Source: Nitrospirota bacterium (GTDB lineage: Bacteria > Nitrospirota > Thermodesulfovibrionia > Thermodesulfovibrionales > JdFR-85). From it: a stretch of DNA of 19,089 nucleotides. The DNA lies in the NCBI GenBank assembly GCA_015485235.1, contig WFTX01000267.1, positions 1-19,089 of the forward strand, written 5' to 3'. The translations under genes and the position numbers were made by a program. Shown in pieces: positions 1-8,237 of the stretch. The notes beneath the pieces are model-generated. The model did no database searches and was not told where the DNA came from. It saw nothing but the letters and a program-made list of their open reading frames with translations. The stretch's first letter is position 1; every line of letters begins with the position of its first letter.

Positions 1-39
1 CCCATGCACCCGCACCCTCCCTCTGCCTTTTACTCTATA

Positions 40-212
40 CAGAGGATGTCATGAGCGGTTTTACGGAAATTTTGGGGTACCCTGCCAGGCGATGCGGAGT
101 GTCCCGAAGGGCATCTTCTGACTGTTTGAGCGAAAGCGAGTTTCAGAAGGTGAACGGAGCGAGCCCTGGTTGGGTCAAAATTTCCGTTCTATTAGCGATA
201 GGACATCCTCTG
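40..212. repeat. 173-bp nested inverted-repeat element
   Basis: Two perfect pairs of arms nest in one another: an 11-bp outer pair (40-50 with 202-212, CAGAGGATGTC/GACATCCTCTG) and a 12-bp inner pair (63-74 with 176-187, ACGGAAATTTTG/CAAAATTTCCGT). Shorter complementary segments continue inward: 79-82 with 172-175, 85-89 with 165-169, and a 9-bp apical stem 113-121 with 143-151 containing one G-T pair. The whole could fold as one long RNA hairpin or cruciform. The inner text, with GAGCGAAAGCGAG and ACGGAGCGAG phrases, resembles multi-copy intergenic elements I have seen in environmental bacterial genomes. A MITE- or REP-like repeat or a structured RNA are both possible. The short open frames across it look like by-products of the repeat. 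Confidence 0.6.
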
Positions 213-327
213 GATGTTGACTTTCTTGCACAAAATTCCCCCATTTTTCTGAAAATCTTATGAGACCACTTGTCGAATCCATTTCCCTTCTGTTTTTCAA
301 ATGGTTTCCCCTCCAGTAGGGTATTTC

Positions 328-372
328 TTGGGGGAACTCCTGTTTGGACCAAAAGAAGTTCCCCCAATTTTT
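328..372 (+). terminator. Terminator-like hairpin with T-tract
   Basis: A perfect 10-bp stem, TTGGGGGAAC (328-337) with GTTCCCCCAA (358-367), encloses a 20-nt loop and is followed at once by five T residues (368-372). This could end transcription arriving from outside the window. The GGGGGAA word recurs on both strands nearby (about 233-241 on the minus strand, 417-425 on the plus strand), so the stem may instead be one unit of a small repeat cluster. No gene was found between 213 and 440. Confidence 0.45.
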
Positions 373-441
373 GATCTGACTTGTTGCTGACATAATTCCG
401 GATTACGTTTTTTTTGGGGGGGGAACTCATTCTCTCCCTGT

Positions 442-471
442 TTGAGCCTTCTTCTCCGGGCATGATATAAT
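442..471 (+). promoter_or_regulatory. Predicted sigma-70 promoter of dut
   Basis: A consensus -10 box TATAAT lies at 466-471, with TTGAGC at 442-447 as a reasonable -35 at 18-nt spacing. The expected start site, near 478, is only about four bases before the dut ATG at 482. This implies a leaderless or nearly leaderless messenger. Confidence 0.5.
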
Positions 472-481
472 TTGAGACGTT

Positions 482-928
482 ATGAGAAAACGGGGCTTTG
501 AGGTGATTTCATCATATTCAGGAAGGGGAATACGGCTTCCCCGGAGGAGCACGGCCCGGTCTGCCGGATATGATATCGAGGCGGCTGAGGATGTCACGAT
601 CCCTCCCCTTGGTGTGGGAAAGGTCCCGACCGGGCTGAAGGCATACATGACAGATGACGAGTATCTGAGCATCCATATCCGGAGCGGCATCTCTTTCCGC
701 CACTGCCTTTCACTGGTGAACGATACGGGTATCATCGACGCGGACTATTACAACAACCCGGACAACGAAGGACACATAATCATCGGGATCATCAATCTTT
801 CCAGAGAGCCGGTGACCATCAGGAAGGGAGACCGTGTGGCCCAGGGCATCTTCTCCCGATACCTTACAACCGACGATGATGAGGCATCAGAAGACAGAAA
901 GGGCGGTTTCGGTTCAACAGGGATTTGA
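482..928 (+). CDS. dut: Deoxyuridine 5'-triphosphate nucleotidohydrolase (dUTPase)
   Basis: Hydrolyses dUTP to dUMP and pyrophosphate, keeping uracil out of DNA and supplying dUMP for thymidylate synthesis. It is normally a cytosolic homotrimer. The 148-residue length is normal for the family and all five motifs are present: I AGYDIEA (28-34), II RSGIS (67-71), III GIIDADY (83-89, catalytic Asp86), IV GDRVAQG (about 121-127) and V GGFGSTG near the C-terminus, which closes over the active site. Motif III runs into YNNPDNEGH instead of the short glycine turn of the E. coli enzyme, so it may belong to a different subgroup. The ATG at 482 lacks a Shine-Dalgarno sequence but sits just after a strong -10 box. 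The start is supported because RGFEV...LPRR is a typical N-terminus for this subgroup. dapB follows on the same strand after 186 bases. Confidence 0.93.
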   Translation: MRKRGFEVISSYSGRGIRLPRRSTARSAGYDIEAAEDVTIPPLGVGKVPTGLKAYMTDDEYLSIHIRSGISFRHCLSLVNDTGIIDADYYNNPDNEGHIIIGIINLSREPVTIRKGDRVAQGIFSRYLTTDDDEASEDRKGGFGSTGI

Positions 929-1013
929 GAATTCAGCCCCTTTCTGATAAGATATTCCTGACAGGCCGGAAACCTGAAGCAATCGGTTTGATGAAAAACA
1001 GGCAGGTTGCCAT

Positions 1014-1045
1014 GTCCTCAGTGAACTCTGTGCCCTCTGTGGTTC
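1014..1045. repeat. Short CTCTGTG word repeat before dapB
   Basis: The stretch contains imperfect tandem words (CTCAGTG, CTCTGTG, CTCTGTG). It resembles a degenerate intergenic phrase seen in many bacterial genomes; that resemblance is from memory. No clear promoter or terminator was found in the dut-dapB gap. Confidence 0.3.
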
Positions 1046-1114
1046 AATTTTTGTATCATTACGGTAAAGAGGCCTCCTTTGGAGAGCATAAATAAAATTA
1101 ACGGGAGGGGCATG

Positions 1115-1918
1115 ATGATCAACGTCACAGTAGCCGGTATAACCGGCCGGATGGGAAGCAGAATCGCCTCGCTCTGTCTCGAAAACCCCGAGATAGAACT
1201 TTATGCAGCCTTTGAGAGGCCCGGACACGAAAAGGTGGGAGAGGATATCGGCCTCCTGATCGGGAAAGGGGAAATGGGTATCCCCCTTGTTGACGATATC
1301 AGGAAGGTAATAGACGATACCGACGTAGTCATCGACTTCACATCCGTCAACTCAACGCTCAGCAACCTGAGGGTCGCCGCTGAGAAAAGAAAGGCGATGG
1401 TTATCGGGACGACTGGCTTCAGCAAGGATGATCTCGCCGAGATTGAGGCGCTTTCAAAGTCCATCCCCTGTGTCATGGCCCCTAACATGTCCGTTGGTGT
1501 CAATCTCCTGTTCAGACTGGTGGCAGAAGTGGCGAGGATTTTGGGAGACGATTATGACATTGAGATCATAGAAGCCCACCACCGTATGAAAAAGGACGCC
1601 CCCAGCGGGACAGCCATAAAACTCGCACAGATAATGGCGGATACCCTTGACAGGAACCTCGATGAGGTTGCTATATACGCCCGGAAGGGCCTGATAGGTG
1701 AAAGGACAAGCAAGGAGATAGGTATTCAGACAATCAGGGCGGGTGATATTGTCGGTGAGCATACCGTTATGTTCGCAACCCAGGGGGAACGCCTTGAGCT
1801 GACCCACAAGGCATCCAGCCGGGACACCTTTGCTAAGGGAGCTGTAAGGGCAGCCCTCTGGGTATACGGCAAAGAACCGGGGCTCTATGACATGCATGAC
1901 GTCCTGGGGTTGAAATAA
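1115..1918 (+). CDS. dapB: 4-hydroxy-tetrahydrodipicolinate reductase
   Basis: Reduces (2S,4S)-4-hydroxy-2,3,4,5-tetrahydrodipicolinate to tetrahydrodipicolinate with NAD(P)H, in the diaminopimelate/lysine pathway that feeds peptidoglycan. It acts in the cytosol, usually as a homotetramer. The N-terminal Rossmann motif AGITGRMG (7-14) binds the dinucleotide. The catalytic segment EAHHRMKKDAPSGTA has the expected His155-His156 and Lys159. PNMSVGVN, another family signature, lies in mid-protein. At 267 residues it has the usual length. I chose ATG 1115 over ATG 1112 because GGGAGGGG (1103-1110) is better spaced from it. A TTG at 1079 would add 12 residues not expected at the N-terminus. The pathway neighbour dapA is not in the window. 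Confidence 0.95.
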   Translation: MINVTVAGITGRMGSRIASLCLENPEIELYAAFERPGHEKVGEDIGLLIGKGEMGIPLVDDIRKVIDDTDVVIDFTSVNSTLSNLRVAAEKRKAMVIGTTGFSKDDLAEIEALSKSIPCVMAPNMSVGVNLLFRLVAEVARILGDDYDIEIIEAHHRMKKDAPSGTAIKLAQIMADTLDRNLDEVAIYARKGLIGERTSKEIGIQTIRAGDIVGEHTVMFATQGERLELTHKASSRDTFAKGAVRAALWVYGKEPGLYDMHDVLGLK

Positions 1919-2035
1919 AGCAGTGCGTCACATCTGTCAAGGATAATTTAAAAGGAAGGTCGATGCGACTCTTCGCGTTGACTCGCTTCGAGCGGCAAGG
2001 CTTCAAAAACACAATACAACTGAAAGTGTGGAACC

Positions 2036-3316
2036 ATGTCAGATTCAATTTCAACCTGTTACGATAGTGTGGTATTCTTTCTTGAAAAGCCGGAGTCATT
2101 AAAGAGGCTTTCCTGTCAGCTCGAACAGTTCGGATACAAATCCTTTATCAGTACAAACTTCGAGGAAGTGCTGGAATTTCATGAAGGCTCTCCACCAGCA
2201 GCGCTTGTCACAGATATGGGTTTGTTTGAACGAGATCCCGGTGTAATGCAGAAAATATCGGAACTCCGAGAGAGATATTCCCTTTCACTCTTTTTTATTT
2301 CCGATTCCGGAGATTTCAGCACAAGACTCTGTGCGATACGGGCAGGGGGGGATTATTTTTTTACTATACCTCTCGATCTGACTGAACTTATAGATACCCT
2401 TGACAGAGTGACGGGCAAGAAAGAACATTCTCCTTACCGGGTACTCGTAGTTGACGATGAGGAAAAAATGGCACTATATCACTCCTTGGTCCTCCAAAAA
2501 TCCGGCATGGAGACCTTGATAATCACAAATCCTGAAAAGATTTTCAGTTCCCTCGTTGAATTCAGACCCGACCTCATCCTGATGGATATGTACATGCCCA
2601 TGTGTACAGGTGTGGAACTCGCCCGCCTCATCCGGCAGATGAAGGCATACCATTCGATACCTATTGTTTATCTTTCTGCAGAGCGTGACCTGAACAAACA
2701 GCTTGAAGCAATGAAGACAGGCGGAGACGACTTTCTTACAAAACCGGTTGAGCCTGAACATCTCGTCTCCTCTGTAACCACGAGGGCTAAGAGGATGAGG
2801 ACCCTCCGGATGTTGATGGAAAGGGACAGCATGACAGGACTTCTGAATCACAGAAGGCTGAAGGAGGAACTCGATATCGTTGTGTCAAGGTATGGAAGGG
2901 AAGAGAAGGAGTTTTCCTTTGTGATGATTGATCTGGATCATTTCAAGTCAGTAAACGACAGGTTCGGACATGCCTCTGGTGACACTGTTATAGTCTCCCT
3001 GACAAGGCTGCTTCAGCAGAGACTCAGAAAGTCGGATATTGTCGGAAGATACGGAGGAGAAGAATTCGGCATAATTCTGTATAACACCGATGGGCATACT
3101 GCAAAGGATATCATCGATAGCATCCGTGAGGGATTCAGCCGTATAATCTTTTCCAAGGAGGAAACCGACTTTACGGTAACATTCAGCGCCGGAATTGCCT
3201 CCTTTCCTGTTTACCAGAACACCGGCAGTTTGATCAGCCATGCTGACAATGCCCTCTACCGGGCGAAAAAACTCGGCCGTAACAGGGTAATACTGGCCCA
3301 GGCTGGAGAGTATTGA
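2036..3316 (+). CDS. Response regulator with two receiver domains and a GGDEF diguanylate cyclase
   Basis: Likely makes c-di-GMP from two GTP in response to phosphorylation. The first receiver (about 8-125) is degenerate. It keeps an Asp at position 60 but lacks the acidic pair near its N-terminus, and the usual Lys-Pro is Ile-Pro. The second receiver (about 136-255) is intact: Asp140-Asp141, phospho-acceptor Asp184 and TKP near its end. The GGDEF domain (about 265-420) has an active GGEEF at 340-344 and an intact inhibitory I-site RKSD at 331-334, so product feedback is expected. The layout resembles PleD, which also has a degenerate receiver, but with the order of intact and degenerate domains differing. 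No Shine-Dalgarno is obvious before the ATG. The histidine kinase begins on the base after this stop, so the two are almost certainly co-transcribed and probably partners. Confidence 0.9.
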   Translation: MSDSISTCYDSVVFFLEKPESLKRLSCQLEQFGYKSFISTNFEEVLEFHEGSPPAALVTDMGLFERDPGVMQKISELRERYSLSLFFISDSGDFSTRLCAIRAGGDYFFTIPLDLTELIDTLDRVTGKKEHSPYRVLVVDDEEKMALYHSLVLQKSGMETLIITNPEKIFSSLVEFRPDLILMDMYMPMCTGVELARLIRQMKAYHSIPIVYLSAERDLNKQLEAMKTGGDDFLTKPVEPEHLVSSVTTRAKRMRTLRMLMERDSMTGLLNHRRLKEELDIVVSRYGREEKEFSFVMIDLDHFKSVNDRFGHASGDTVIVSLTRLLQQRLRKSDIVGRYGGEEFGIILYNTDGHTAKDIIDSIREGFSRIIFSKEETDFTVTFSAGIASFPVYQNTGSLISHADNALYRAKKLGRNRVILAQAGEY

Positions 3317-4810
3317 ATGGGAGAGTTTTTACTCAGAAAAAAAGATATCACCCCGATTTGCAAGGCCCTTTCCCGACTTGCAGCTCCCTTCTGTATTTGT
3401 TCACTGGACGGGGCTGTCTTGTACAGAACACCAGACTTTACAGAAGATCAGGGCCAGCAGAGGTTGAGTCTCCCTGCGGAGGGGGGCGTTATCGGAGAGG
3501 TAAGGGGAGAGCCGGACTCCATTGATGCAGTAGTCTCCGTCATCTCGGGTTACCTTGCCGGCATAAAGGAAAAGAAGGAATTAGCAAACCATACTCTCAA
3601 CAAGTACAGGGAGTTCAGTTTCATCTCCAAGATAAACGACACCCTGAGCGGCTCAATTGACCTTGCTGAAACCCTTGCACGGGTATCGGCTATCTGTCAT
3701 GATACCGCAGGAGTTGAAAACTGCTCAATCATTATCAGGGATCCTTCCAGCAACAGGTTCATACTGAAGGCGGTCTCAGGAAGGATTGCAAATGAGGAGT
3801 TCTGGATGGGATCCGGTGAAGGAGTGGCAGGCAAGGTCCTGACCTCGGGCAAGTCCGTCATATTGAACAACCCGGCTGAATATCCTGATTTCCGGGAGGG
3901 CGGAAGAATAAGAATCAGGAACCTCCTCTGTGTTCCCCTACGGCTCGGTGAGACGGTGGTCGGGGTAATAAACCTGAGCAACAAGAAGTCCGGTGAGTTT
4001 ACAAGTGAGGATGAATCTCTTATCTTCTCCATCTCTTCAATGGTAGCCGGAGCAATTGAGACATCCCGACTCCTTGAGGAGAAGATAAGGGACGAACGGT
4101 TTGCCACCATTGGCCAGATGGCCTCCGGCATAATCCATGACATCAAAAACCCCATGGCAACCATAAAGGGATTTGCAGGACTCCTTGGGGATCTTGAATT
4201 CACACCGGAGGAAAGAAAGCAGTACAGCAAAATGATAGTCTCCGAAGTAGACAGACTTGTACTGATGATAGAGGACCTCTTGACCTTCTCAAGGGGGTTT
4301 AAGACCAAATACAGCATCGAGAGTGTACGGGCGGGGGAATATATCAGGGAAGCGCTTGCAGTCATAGAAAAGTCCTTGCAGGACCAGGGAATCACGGTGG
4401 AACTCAATCTTGAATATGACGGCCCCGTCATGCTGGACAGGGAGAAATTCAAACGTGTACTATTCAACCTGACCGGGAATGCCCGCGAGGCAATGCATGA
4501 CGGAGGCAAACTCCTCGTTCTGCTCAGGAATGCAGGTGAATCGGTGGAACTGGTGATCTCCGACACCGGCCCTGGCATCCCCGTGGAGATCCTGGAAACC
4601 CTCTTTGAGCCCTTTGTCACTATGGGAAAGAAGAAGGGAACCGGTCTCGGACTAGCCATAACTAAAAGGATAGTCGAGGATCTTGGCGGTTCAATAAGGG
4701 CTGAAAACGGGAACTGTTCCGGCATTGCAGGATACAATGGAGCCAATTTCATCATACACCTGCCATCAAAAAATCAATCTGAAGGAGGAGCGCATGGACC
4801 CTCTCAGTGA
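3317..4810 (+). CDS. Cytosolic GAF-domain sensor histidine kinase
   Basis: A 497-residue soluble kinase with no membrane segment. Residues 1-100 are an unassigned N-terminal region. A GAF domain spans about 112-250. The dimerisation/phosphotransfer helix follows, with H-box His274 in HDIKNP. The ATP-binding domain shows an N-box (FNLTGNAREAM), G1 (SDTGPGIP) and G2 (GTGLGLAI), so all catalytic motifs are present. Probable phosphate receivers are encoded on either side: the diguanylate cyclase immediately upstream (zero spacing) and the receiver domain of the pilus ATPase downstream, whose gene overlaps this one by 17 bases. The signal read by GAF cannot be inferred. The start is the ATG adjoining the previous stop; no separate ribosome site is visible, suggesting translational coupling. 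Confidence 0.9.
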   Translation: MGEFLLRKKDITPICKALSRLAAPFCICSLDGAVLYRTPDFTEDQGQQRLSLPAEGGVIGEVRGEPDSIDAVVSVISGYLAGIKEKKELANHTLNKYREFSFISKINDTLSGSIDLAETLARVSAICHDTAGVENCSIIIRDPSSNRFILKAVSGRIANEEFWMGSGEGVAGKVLTSGKSVILNNPAEYPDFREGGRIRIRNLLCVPLRLGETVVGVINLSNKKSGEFTSEDESLIFSISSMVAGAIETSRLLEEKIRDERFATIGQMASGIIHDIKNPMATIKGFAGLLGDLEFTPEERKQYSKMIVSEVDRLVLMIEDLLTFSRGFKTKYSIESVRAGEYIREALAVIEKSLQDQGITVELNLEYDGPVMLDREKFKRVLFNLTGNAREAMHDGGKLLVLLRNAGESVELVISDTGPGIPVEILETLFEPFVTMGKKKGTGLGLAITKRIVEDLGGSIRAENGNCSGIAGYNGANFIIHLPSKNQSEGGAHGPSQ

Positions 4811-7061
4811 GGCACTCATAAGAGAAGGCATAGTCACCAGTGACGAGTTGCAGGAATTAAAGGAGACGGCATCAGGGCAGGGCATGATCCTGAAACTTCT
4901 CGAGACCCGTTCGCCTGATGAAGAGAAAATCGTATCCCTCTTTGAGACCCGTTTCGGGATACCGAGGGCGGACCTCATAGAGATAGCACCTGAGGCGCTC
5001 TCCGGCTTCTCCGAGGAGACTGCCATGAAGTACCTATGCATACCCTTTGCAAGGGAGGGAAAGTCTCTATGCGTCGCTATGGTGGACCCTCTCGACCTCA
5101 ATACCATTCAGGACATCTCCTTCCTTACCGGCATGACCGTAAAACCCCATGTTGCCAGCAGGACAGAAATACTTGAGGGGATTCACTCCACATTCAGGAT
5201 GAGCACAGACCTTGTCGAGGTGATGAACAACGCAGAACCAGCAGGTGTGGAGGATATCGAACTCCTTGATGAGGAAGAGGAAGAAGAGAGTCAGGTCCAT
5301 GATGTTTTCCAGACCGGTGTGCGGACAGAGGTTTCAGGTGAGGATGACCTCACGGCCCCTGCAATAAAGATCGTGAACAGTCTGTTGAAGGCCGCCATTG
5401 AGGCAGGTGCAAGTGACATACACATAGAGCCAAGACAGAAAACAGTGGAGGTACGATTCCGTATAGACGGTGTACTTAACCGCCAGATGGACATTCCCCG
5501 GTGGCTCCACCCTGCGGTTGTCTCCAGGATAAAGATCATGTCGAAACTGGATATAGCCAACAGGAGAACCCCACAGGACGGCTCTATCAAACTGAAGATC
5601 GGTGAAAGCCCTGTCGACCTCAGGGTCTCCACACTGCCAACCCACCTGGGTGAAAAGGTGGTCATCAGACTGCTGAGGGCTGATGAGGAGGAGATCGAAC
5701 TGGAACATTCCGGCATCACAAGAGATGACCTGGAAAAACTCCGCAAGGCCTACACCCAACCCCAGGGCATGATACTGGTAACAGGCCCGACCGGTAGTGG
5801 AAAGACTACCACACTCCATGGAATATTGAAACTCCTGAATTCGAAGGAAATAAATATCATCACAGTTGAGGACCCTGTGGAATACGAGTTGGAAGGCATC
5901 ACCCAGGTTCAGGTCAATGAGAAGGCGGGCCTCGGATTTGCCAACACCCTCAGGTCCATACTCCGGCAGGACCCGGATGTGGTAATGGTGGGTGAGATAA
6001 GGGACAGGGAGACCGCTGATATTGCATTCAGGGCTTCCATGACCGGTCATCTCGTGATGAGCACACTCCACACGAATGATACCGCATCTACCATATCAAG
6101 GCTGATTGATATCGGTGTTGAGCCCTATATCACTGCATCCTCTCTCCTTCTGATAGTTGCGCAGAGACTTGTGAGACTGAACTGTCCCCACTGCCTCACC
6201 GAATACACCCCTGATGATTCCCTGCTCTCCCTCGTCCCCGATCTTCCTGAAGGTATGAAGTTCATCAAGGGAGGGGGGTGCCCAAAGTGCAACCACACAG
6301 GTTACCGGGGACGGACCGCTGTATTTGAGATAATGGAGATTACCCCTACCATCAGGGAGATGATATCAAACTCCTCTCCTGTTGATGCTATAAAGAAGAA
6401 GGCGGTATCCGAGGGAATGAAGACTCTCTTCAATTCAGCATTTGAGAAGGTGGTGAACGGCCAGACCACCATTGAGGAGGTTATAAGAGTGGTCTCTGTG
6501 GATGACGCCACGAAAGGGAAATGTCATGTCTGCGGTACCGCCTTCATCGAGGATAAATGTCCTGTCTGTACCGTGGCGACAGGAACCACCTGTGAAAACT
6601 GTGATGCAGACCTTGATATCCAGTGGAAGTTCTGCCCCTTCTGCGGAAAGGAAAAGAAGGAAATCATGCCCGAGAGAATTGAATCCCGCGCAAGGGTGGT
6701 GATCGTCGATGATGAACCAGCCCTCCTCAAGATGGTGGAGGTTGCACTCAGACCCATGAACATGGAAGTTCATACTGCATCCAACGGAAGGGAAGGACTT
6801 GAAAAGGCAAAGAGCCTCCAGCCCGCCCTGATTATAACCGATATTAACATGCCGGTCATGGACGGCTATGAGATGATCAAGGCACTCAGGAGGAATATGA
6901 AAACGATGTTCATACCTATAATCATTCTCTCTTCAAGGGATACGGCTGAGGATAAACTCAGGGGATTCACATACGGTAGTGACGACTACATCACAAAACC
7001 CTTTGATTATGGCGAACTCCAGGCACGTGTAAAAAGATTGATCATGAGGACTTATGGATGA
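4794..7061 (+). CDS. PilB/GspE-type ATPase with C-terminal double zinc ribbon and receiver domain
   Basis: Likely the type IV pilus extension motor or a type II secretion ATPase. An N-terminal MshEN/GspE_N domain (about 1-150) precedes an acidic linker (near 160-170), the N2 domain and the RecA-like motor. The motor has Walker A GPTGSGKT (331-338, Lys337), the Asp box VEDPVEYE, Walker B VMVGEIRD, the His box MSTLHTND and two CxxC pairs of the family zinc site. After residue 570 comes an unusual tail: eight cysteines in four CxxC knuckles (577/580, 589/592, 600/603, 614/617), then a complete receiver (Asp639-Asp640, phospho-Asp683, TKPF). Ordinary PilB ends before this tail. The c-di-GMP-binding RLGxxL motif of MshEN is poorly conserved here. 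ATG 4794 follows GGAGGAG at 4784-4790. The adjacent kinase gene suggests phosphorylation control of the motor. Confidence 0.9.
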   Translation: MDPLSEALIREGIVTSDELQELKETASGQGMILKLLETRSPDEEKIVSLFETRFGIPRADLIEIAPEALSGFSEETAMKYLCIPFAREGKSLCVAMVDPLDLNTIQDISFLTGMTVKPHVASRTEILEGIHSTFRMSTDLVEVMNNAEPAGVEDIELLDEEEEEESQVHDVFQTGVRTEVSGEDDLTAPAIKIVNSLLKAAIEAGASDIHIEPRQKTVEVRFRIDGVLNRQMDIPRWLHPAVVSRIKIMSKLDIANRRTPQDGSIKLKIGESPVDLRVSTLPTHLGEKVVIRLLRADEEEIELEHSGITRDDLEKLRKAYTQPQGMILVTGPTGSGKTTTLHGILKLLNSKEINIITVEDPVEYELEGITQVQVNEKAGLGFANTLRSILRQDPDVVMVGEIRDRETADIAFRASMTGHLVMSTLHTNDTASTISRLIDIGVEPYITASSLLLIVAQRLVRLNCPHCLTEYTPDDSLLSLVPDLPEGMKFIKGGGCPKCNHTGYRGRTAVFEIMEITPTIREMISNSSPVDAIKKKAVSEGMKTLFNSAFEKVVNGQTTIEEVIRVVSVDDATKGKCHVCGTAFIEDKCPVCTVATGTTCENCDADLDIQWKFCPFCGKEKKEIMPERIESRARVVIVDDEPALLKMVEVALRPMNMEVHTASNGREGLEKAKSLQPALIITDINMPVMDGYEMIKALRRNMKTMFIPIIILSSRDTAEDKLRGFTYGSDDYITKPFDYGELQARVKRLIMRTYG

Positions 7062-7194
7062 TATACTGAGACGTTCCGGGTATATATAGGAAGGAACTGT
7101 CAAAAGGAGCAATCTTTGGAGACAGATGTAAGAAGAAAGGCAGCCGCTAAAAACAATTAACGATTATACCAGTACACCAATATACCAATCACTG

Positions 7195-7806
7195 ATGTTA
7201 CGGATTGTTCTTGCAGAAGATCACATTATACTCAGGGAGGGGCTGAAGGTACTCCTGAACAACGAGGATGATATCACCCTTGTTGGAGAAGCTGATGACG
7301 GAGAGTCTGCCCTTGCCCTCCTCAAGGAGTTTAAGCCCGATCTCCTAATCACCGATATTATGATGCCCGGCATGGACTGGCTGGAATTCATTGCCGAGAT
7401 AAGAAATCAGCACCCTGATATGAAGGTTATTACTCTTACTGCGGTTACTGAACCTGAGATAATCAGGCAGTCCCTATCCCTGGGTGTGATGGGTTACATC
7501 GTCAAGGACAGCGCCTTCTCTGATCTCCTCCTGGCAATAAAGAGGGTCATGAGTGGCGAGAGGTTTATGAGCCCTGCCATAGGAGAGGTCCTTGGAGAGG
7601 AATATCCTGAAAGAGAACCCCTTACCAGGAGGGAACGGGAGATACTCCGACTGATCGCCGGAGGTAAGACTAACAAGATGATAGCAGAAGAACTCCACAT
7701 AAGCCTCAAGACCGTTGAGACCCACCGGACAAACATCATGCAGAAACTGGACATCCACTCAACGGCAGACCTGGTACGGTTCGCAGTTAATGCAGGTATG
7801 GTCTGA
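7195..7806 (+). CDS. NarL/FixJ-family response regulator
   Basis: A 203-residue DNA-binding regulator. The receiver domain (1-120) has the acidic pair Glu8-Asp9, phospho-acceptor Asp54 in TDIMMPG, and a Lys in VKDS. The LuxR-type helix-turn-helix (about 140-203) contains LTRREREIL and the recognition segment LKTVETHRTNIMQKL. Asp61 is followed by Trp62 where the family usually has Gly, a minor oddity in the loop beside the phosphorylation site. The gap from the pilus ATPase gene is 133 bases with no strong terminator, so it could share that transcript. No Shine-Dalgarno precedes ATG 7195, yet the family N-terminus (IRIVLAEDH-like) starts here. Being next to the first shared promoter cassette, it is a candidate regulator of that cassette; this is inference only. 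Confidence 0.92.
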   Translation: MLRIVLAEDHIILREGLKVLLNNEDDITLVGEADDGESALALLKEFKPDLLITDIMMPGMDWLEFIAEIRNQHPDMKVITLTAVTEPEIIRQSLSLGVMGYIVKDSAFSDLLLAIKRVMSGERFMSPAIGEVLGEEYPEREPLTRREREILRLIAGGKTNKMIAEELHISLKTVETHRTNIMQKLDIHSTADLVRFAVNAGMV

Positions 7807-7997
7807 GCAAGCACGTATCAAAAAACATTTCCTCCTATCTTCTTTGGCCTTACGGCCTCAGAATAATCCGGGGAAATTGTTGCTTTTGTCTTTTCACATC
7901 ACTCGCCTTCCATCTTTCTCTCCATCCTTCAACAAGATAAACAAGATAAACGAAACGCACAAAATTAACGAGACAGACCAGATAGACCAGACCAACC
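7807..7997. other. Intergenic region with simple-word repeats
   Basis: No gene was found. A small hairpin-prone stretch GGCCTTACGGCC lies near 7846-7857. From about 7931 to 7996 the sequence is built of degenerate tandem words, ACAAGATAA-like and then AGACCAGAT-like, ending directly at the promoter cassette. The minus-strand open frame across the tract is a low-complexity Leu/Val artefact. Confidence 0.5.
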
Positions 7998-8047
7998 AAA
8001 AATACAGTATTCACCTGATTTACAAACAGGATGTTTTCTGATATAAT
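7998..8047 (+). promoter_or_regulatory. Shared promoter cassette, copy 1 (before first beta-helix gene)
   Basis: -35 TTTACA (8019-8024), 17-nt spacer and -10 TATAAT (8042-8047) make a near-consensus sigma-70 promoter with a start site expected near 8054. Upstream, the palindrome AATACAGTATT (8001-8011) ends 7 nt before the -35. Thirty-one bases from 7997 are identical to copy 2. The palindrome is centred near -48, a position suited to an activator; the A-rich edge could instead act as an UP element. Confidence 0.75.
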
Positions 8048-8053
8048 CCGCCT

Positions 8054-8237
8054 GAATCGTGGATTCCTCCGATATTGCTGAGAGTGGCAGACTGCCATTG
8101 CATCCCTTTCAGAAGACCTGCCGGTTCTCCCTGAATGAGATCATGCGCATGCTGCCTGTAAATATCTGATTGCATCCCGGGCCTTCACGGGAGTTTATAA
8201 CGAAGAGGCAATCAATAACAGAAGGAGGATCAGCAGG
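8054..8237 (+). promoter_or_regulatory. 5' leader of first beta-helix gene with small palindromes
   Basis: The predicted 184-nt untranslated leader begins with a five-base-pair hairpin GAATC-GTG-GATTC (8054-8066). It also holds an odd palindrome TGGCAGACTGCCA (8085-8097) and a weak stem TCCCG/CGGGA (about 8176-8193). I could not match it to a known riboswitch. A strong ribosome site AAGGAGG (8222-8228) lies nine bases before the start codon. Confidence 0.35.
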